DNA of 40,388 nt from a virus, in IMG/VR virus record IMGVR_UViG_3300042731_005376, positions 1-40,388 of that record, one strand, 5' to 3'. Positions 37,326-40,388 of the stretch are shown here, piece after piece. Both the position numbers and the translations under genes were made by a program. The notes beneath the pieces were generated by a model. It saw only the letters and a program-made list of their open reading frames with translations. It was not told the origin of the DNA and made no database searches. Each line of letters begins with the position of its first letter. Within the stretch, counting starts at the first letter, position 1.

Positions 37326-38102
37326 ATGAGTAATGATTTTGCTTATCCCAATCAGCCGTTGCCTTGGAATGCCGGGCCGCAGGACCTTACGGGTGACTAC
37401 AATATTGGTCTTTCCACCAATGACGTCACCCAAAGATATATACTTGGGACGCGGTTCTTGGCATGGGATGGAAGCGTTTATAAGTATTGCAAGGCAGGTG
37501 CAACGCTTACGTCTTATCAGATGGGCGTACACACAGAGGGCACAGGTGCCGCCGTAAGTTTTGAGTCGCTCCCCGGGGGTGAGGCCGCTGGTTCAAACCA
37601 TGTCACCATTACACAAGGCTCTATTACAGAAAATCAGTACGCCGGTGGGTATATCATTATATTCCATGCAACCGGCGATGCTCAAGTGTATTGTATAGCG
37701 GGCAACGACGCTACCGCTGGTACAATCACAAGACTGTATCTTGACCGACCTGTTGGTGTTGCCTTAACGTCGTCTGACAGTATGGAGCTTTATGCAAATC
37801 CGTACTCCACGATTTCACAGGCAAATACGAGCGGCGGACTTGCCTTTATTGGCGTTCCGATGGCCTTGCTTACCGATACGTATTACGGGTGGGTAAAGAC
37901 CCGGGGACCGGCTTTCGTCGCTCCACAAAGTACCGTGGGGAATGCGTATGTCGGTGAAGGAGCCTATTGGCGACATGACGGCTCAGTTGATGTTGTCGGT
38001 AACTCCGGTGCATCCCCTGTCACCAGCCAGTACGCCGGTTATGTCATGGTCGGAGACGCGGCCAATGACGGTCCGCTTATCATGCTTCAAGGCTCATATT
38101 AA
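37326..38102 (+). CDS. Virion decoration or head-fibre protein
   Basis: A 258-aa, Gly/Thr/Tyr-rich beta protein (SFESLPGGEAAGSNHVTITQ, then NQYAGGYIIIFHATGDAQVY). It lies directly behind the capsid gene, where decoration proteins usually lie. AGGAG before the ATG can pair in a 5-bp hairpin (AACTC/GAGTT) that could tune translation. No catalytic motif. Assignment by position and composition. Confidence 0.6.
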   Translation: MSNDFAYPNQPLPWNAGPQDLTGDYNIGLSTNDVTQRYILGTRFLAWDGSVYKYCKAGATLTSYQMGVHTEGTGAAVSFESLPGGEAAGSNHVTITQGSITENQYAGGYIIIFHATGDAQVYCIAGNDATAGTITRLYLDRPVGVALTSSDSMELYANPYSTISQANTSGGLAFIGVPMALLTDTYYGWVKTRGPAFVAPQSTVGNAYVGEGAYWRHDGSVDVVGNSGASPVTSQYAGYVMVGDAANDGPLIMLQGSY

Positions 38103-38115
38103 CAGGAGTTTTAAT

Positions 38116-38217
38116 ATGACAATGTTCGACGAAAACGGAAATCGTATCGTCCCTGAATCGAAAGATGAAATATTGGACGATGAAAAAATTGAAGTCGAAA
38201 AAGAAGAAATGGATTAG
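38116..38217 (+). CDS. 33-aa acidic peptide
   Basis: An ATG at 38116 preceded by AGGAG encodes MTMFDENGNRIVPESKDEIL and a strongly acidic remainder. It fits tightly between the decoration protein and a terminator hairpin. Short acidic peptides after capsid genes occur in many phages. No role assigned. Confidence 0.5.
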   Translation: MTMFDENGNRIVPESKDEILDDEKIEVEKEEMD

Positions 38218-38223
38218 CTTTAT

Positions 38224-38251
38224 GGGGTGGCCGAAAAAGGCCGCCCCTTTT
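38224..38251 (+). terminator. Terminator hairpin after the capsid/decoration genes
   Basis: GGGGTGGCC (38224-38232) pairs over nine positions with GGCCGCCCC (38239-38247), one T-G pair, loop GAAAAA, then TTTT. A good rho-independent terminator, allowing higher capsid than tail expression. It occupies the place where the ribosome-binding site of the next gene would lie. Confidence 0.75.
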
Positions 38252-38256
38252 CCCTT

Positions 38257-38472
38257 ATGAAACCTCAGCCGCTTATATTATCGCCGAATGAATCGGAAAA
38301 TAACGTCAGAGAAGAAGCCAACCGAAGAACGTATAACGCAGGGTATACCGACAGGGATGGACAGCCAAAGATATCCAGAAACCTAAAGGCCGCTGGAAAA
38401 GGCGATGTTCCACGACCTGTCAATAAAAAGCGGTATGATGAAAACTACAAACGTATATTTGGACACGATTAA
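38257..38472 (+). CDS. Hypothetical virion-region protein
   Basis: A 71-aa basic, hydrophilic protein: MKPQPLILSPNESENNVREE, ending PVNKKRYDENYKRIFGHD. The C-terminal RYDENYxxIFG ending is common in short phage head proteins. The ATG at 38257 directly follows the terminator's T-run and has no ribosome-binding site, so translation may depend on readthrough or a different start (GTG at 38227). Function unknown. Confidence 0.5.
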   Translation: MKPQPLILSPNESENNVREEANRRTYNAGYTDRDGQPKISRNLKAAGKGDVPRPVNKKRYDENYKRIFGHD

Positions 38473-38483
38473 GGAGTCTTATT

Positions 38484-38792
38484 ATGGCCGCCGCAACAGC
38501 AGATCAAACGTTATATGGATTTATTTACTGGCTTAAACGCAATCCGTTTAAGTCACCCGAGGCCGGGTTTACTTTTGATGATCTGGATGAAATGGTGAAG
38601 CAGTATTGTGCGGTGAATGCCACAGACGCTTCACTGTCTTCGACTGATCCATTGTCGTATGGAGCGACACAGGACATCCCCAAAAAGGGAAGCTCAACAC
38701 GGTATGCCTCAGATGGCACGGGAGTATCGTTTACGACGCCCTCAGCCGCCGTATGCAATCAATCGTTGTACCCGGACCAGCATTTAAGCTAA
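38484..38792 (+). CDS. Hypothetical virion-region protein
   Basis: A 102-aa protein: MAAATADQTLYGFIYWLKRN, then TFDDLDEMVKQYCAVNATDA, with a Ser/Thr-rich C-terminus. AAGGAG precedes the ATG. It is flanked by virion genes in the same orientation, and is probably a minor structural or assembly protein. No family recognised. Confidence 0.5.
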   Translation: MAAATADQTLYGFIYWLKRNPFKSPEAGFTFDDLDEMVKQYCAVNATDASLSSTDPLSYGATQDIPKKGSSTRYASDGTGVSFTTPSAAVCNQSLYPDQHLS

Positions 38793-38802
38793 AGGATGAA
38801 TC

Positions 38803-39183
38803 ATGGCTATTACATCCAATACATTTACGTTAGTCGCCCTACCGGCCGATGGGGTGTTATTTTATAAATCCCTGGCGTCTGAGGACGTTACCGGGGCCGA
38901 AGAAATCGCCGCCGCCGCGTCCGGGCGTACACATTATCTGACGAAACTACAGATCAATGCCGACGCCGCTATGGATATCACCATTGGGTCGGGAGAAACG
39001 ACCGATGCGGTTACCACAACCCATTTTGGTCCGATTCCATTGGACGCTACCGGCGGCCGATTTCTTTGGGAAGCTCCGCCGGGGATGGGCGTGCAATGCA
39101 CAGCGGCCACGGCGATTGTTGTGGATTCGACAGGTGCAGGCACTATTTGGATCGAAGCTCACGGCAAGACGTGTCTTGTCTAA
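38803..39183 (+). CDS. Virion structural protein, beta-rich
   Basis: A 126-aa protein: MAITSNTFTLVALPADGVLF, then RTHYLTKLQINADAAMDITI. It is a beta-sandwich-like sequence with Thr and Ala, resembling receptor-binding or head/tail joining subunits. A broadly similar layout occurs in the truncated last gene (40153 on). Its stop overlaps the start of a 27-codon frame. The exact role is unknown. Confidence 0.55.
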   Translation: MAITSNTFTLVALPADGVLFYKSLASEDVTGAEEIAAAASGRTHYLTKLQINADAAMDITIGSGETTDAVTTTHFGPIPLDATGGRFLWEAPPGMGVQCTAATAIVVDSTGAGTIWIEAHGKTCLV

Positions 39184-39266
39184 TGAGTGTTATTCTCCCC
39201 TCCAAATGCCGGGGGTGTGAACACCGTCCGTCCATGCTCCCGGTAAATTTTAAGGACGTACAATAA
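39183..39266 (+). CDS. 27-aa peptide in a stop-start chain
   Basis: The ATG overlaps the previous stop (TAATG) and the frame ends in TAA that overlaps the next ATG. It encodes MSVILPSKCRGCEHRP and ends in MLPVNFKDVQ. The exact chaining of three frames suggests translational coupling, but the Cys-x2-Cys peptide is short, and it may only serve to keep ribosomes moving. Confidence 0.45.
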   Translation: MSVILPSKCRGCEHRPSMLPVNFKDVQ

Positions 39267-40150
39267 TGGCTTTTACGACGGCGGCGGAAATTACGTTTAT
39301 TAATCAGGTCTTGGACCGAATTGGGGCGTCTCAAATCACCTTAGCTGACCAAACCAGTGTGGCGGCATTGGTTTCCTTTCGTCATTGGACCACGACATTA
39401 AATGCGTTGGTGCGATCTTATACATGGCCGTTTTTGACCACACGGGACGAACTGTCTCAGATCAAAACAATGACATTGGACGCCTCGCCGACATCGGCTT
39501 GGTCTGTGGATGACACGATCACGGGCGTGACATCGGGAACGACGGCGACCATTTTAGCCGTCACATCGGATTCGCAGTATGATCTAAGTCATATTTCCGG
39601 GGACTTTACCGACGGCGAAACCATCACGAATGCCACGGTATCTAAGGTGTATTATAATGGCGTATTGGTGACTTACGGGTCAGAAACCGTATATACGTTT
39701 AGTACCTCAAGTACGTACCAAATTAATTGTGCCACTGGTTACCCGGTTGTCGCTGTTAAGACACCGGATTATGAATGGGATTATCAGTATGAACTACCGG
39801 CCGATTTTATGCGGCTGATTGATGTTTATGAGGACGATGGATCAGATGCCCCCTACCAGCGTTGGACGCGAGAAGGTAATCGTATACTCACAGATTACGA
39901 TTCATGTAGTATTCGTTACGTCCAATCCGTGACCGACCCGGGTGATTTTGATCCCTTGTTTGCCGAAGTGTTGTTGCTTCGGATGGCGTGGAAACTCATC
40001 CCCCTGTTGGCCGGGAGTCTGTCTAAAACAAATCGCGAAAGTATTCAAAGTGAACTACAAACCGTCGAGGCCAAGGCCCGGACGGTATGTGGTCAGGAAA
40101 ATAATCAGACCGGGCGAATGGATTTGAGTCTTGCCCGATACGGGAGCTAA
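39266..40150 (+). CDS. Tail adaptor (tail tubular protein A / T7 gp11-like)
   Basis: A 294-aa protein. EITFINQVLDRIGASQITLA at the start and the long helix SLSKTNRESIQSELQTVEAK at the end are the hallmarks of podovirus gp11-like adaptors, which connect portal and nozzle. The middle (YDLSHISGDFTDGETIT) is a beta insertion longer than in T7 gp11 (196 aa). It is followed by a short structural gene, then normally by the nozzle, whose C-terminus is at the left edge of the window. Confidence 0.75.
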   Translation: MAFTTAAEITFINQVLDRIGASQITLADQTSVAALVSFRHWTTTLNALVRSYTWPFLTTRDELSQIKTMTLDASPTSAWSVDDTITGVTSGTTATILAVTSDSQYDLSHISGDFTDGETITNATVSKVYYNGVLVTYGSETVYTFSTSSTYQINCATGYPVVAVKTPDYEWDYQYELPADFMRLIDVYEDDGSDAPYQRWTREGNRILTDYDSCSIRYVQSVTDPGDFDPLFAEVLLLRMAWKLIPLLAGSLSKTNRESIQSELQTVEAKARTVCGQENNQTGRMDLSLARYGS

Positions 40151-40152
40151 GC

Positions 40153-40388
40153 ATGGCGGATTTAAAAGAAGCGGCGGTCACGTTATTGTCGTCGACAACA
40201 TTGGACGTGACCAGTACAGGGGCAACGACATTGTATACCGTGCCGACCGGCAAGCGGTGTGTGTTGGATCACTTCAAGGTCATTTGCGGATCAGCGGCCT
40301 CGACCACGGCGGTGATTACTGTTGGGCGATCCACGGCGTTGACAGATTTTCTGGATAGTCAGACAATGACCAATCTGGCGGCTCAATA
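40153..40388 (+). CDS. Virion structural protein, truncated by the window edge
   Basis: The frame runs off the right edge after 78 codons: MADLKEAAVTLLSSTTLDVT, then LYTVPTGKRCVLDHFKVICG. It resembles the beta-sandwich type of the 126-aa protein at 38803 in its layout. It lies between the tail adaptor and the missing N-terminus of the nozzle. Its 3' end is not in the window. Joining it in frame with the left edge would give a fusion that does not look natural. Confidence 0.5.
   Translation, partial: MADLKEAAVTLLSSTTLDVTSTGATTLYTVPTGKRCVLDHFKVICGSAASTTAVITVGRSTALTDFLDSQTMTNLAAQ

Overview
This window is most of the genome of a temperate podovirus (T7-like virion, integrase-based lysogeny). The virion block follows the usual podovirus order: terminase, portal, scaffold, major capsid, tail adaptor, nozzle, then ejection proteins. 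No phage RNA polymerase, DNA polymerase or endolysin was recognised. The likely host is a planctomycete of the Phycisphaerae type. That is an inference from a very large secreted cargo protein with a dockerin-like repeat and many Asp-Pro-Asn linkers, a style common in that group. The last gene runs off the right edge. The first gene is only the C-terminus of the nozzle. So roughly 2 kb or more is missing between the two edges, even if the molecule is circular.

Layout. 1-8115 (+): end of the nozzle, a gp13-like GNAT-fold protein, three internal virion/ejection proteins (one of 1416 aa), a virion surface protein and a small membrane protein. 8116-9474: a gene-free block of about 1.36 kb holding about 32 repeat units and two copies of a structured RNA. 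9482-10471 (-): a nuclease-dead, zinc-ribbon-less TnpB/Cas12f-like protein whose 3' end abuts the first structured RNA. 10524-12708: arm-type integrase sites, a tRNA-Lys 3'-half (attP core), three small genes and a tyrosine integrase. 12819-13842: lysogeny switch with a Cro/CI-type repressor and a divergent excisionase-like gene. 13857-14148: structured RNA and a tRNA gene written in circularly permuted order. 14324-18800 (+): early/replication operon (Gp157 family, SSB-like, CsrA, RuvC-like resolvase, DnaD/O-like replication protein, regulators, putative holin). 18864-28455 (-): accessory region with HTH and zinc proteins, a candidate structured ncRNA, a 1136-aa secreted beta-helix/dockerin/caspase-like protein, DUF3560 and an ArdC-like protein. 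28606-40388: packaging and virion genes (+), interrupted by a (-) cluster of small genes at 29355-30823.

The most unusual locus is 8130-10471. Read on the minus strand it runs: tnpB-like gene, tracr-like scaffold, array 1, second scaffold, array 2. The two scaffolds differ by several paired compensatory changes. Two positions that would be C-A mismatches on the plus strand become G-U pairs on the minus strand, so minus looks like the functional RNA strand. The scaffold ends in AACTAC, which pairs with the GTAGTT at the core of the repeats. The protein lacks the RuvC aspartate motif and the C-terminal zinc ribbon. The locus therefore looks like a phage-encoded, multi-guide RNA-directed DNA-binding (silencing) system rather than a cutter. 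Other notable points are the permuted tRNA, leaderless-looking promoters placed identically before two genes, a family of TTGACAA palindromes in control regions, and a phage CsrA.
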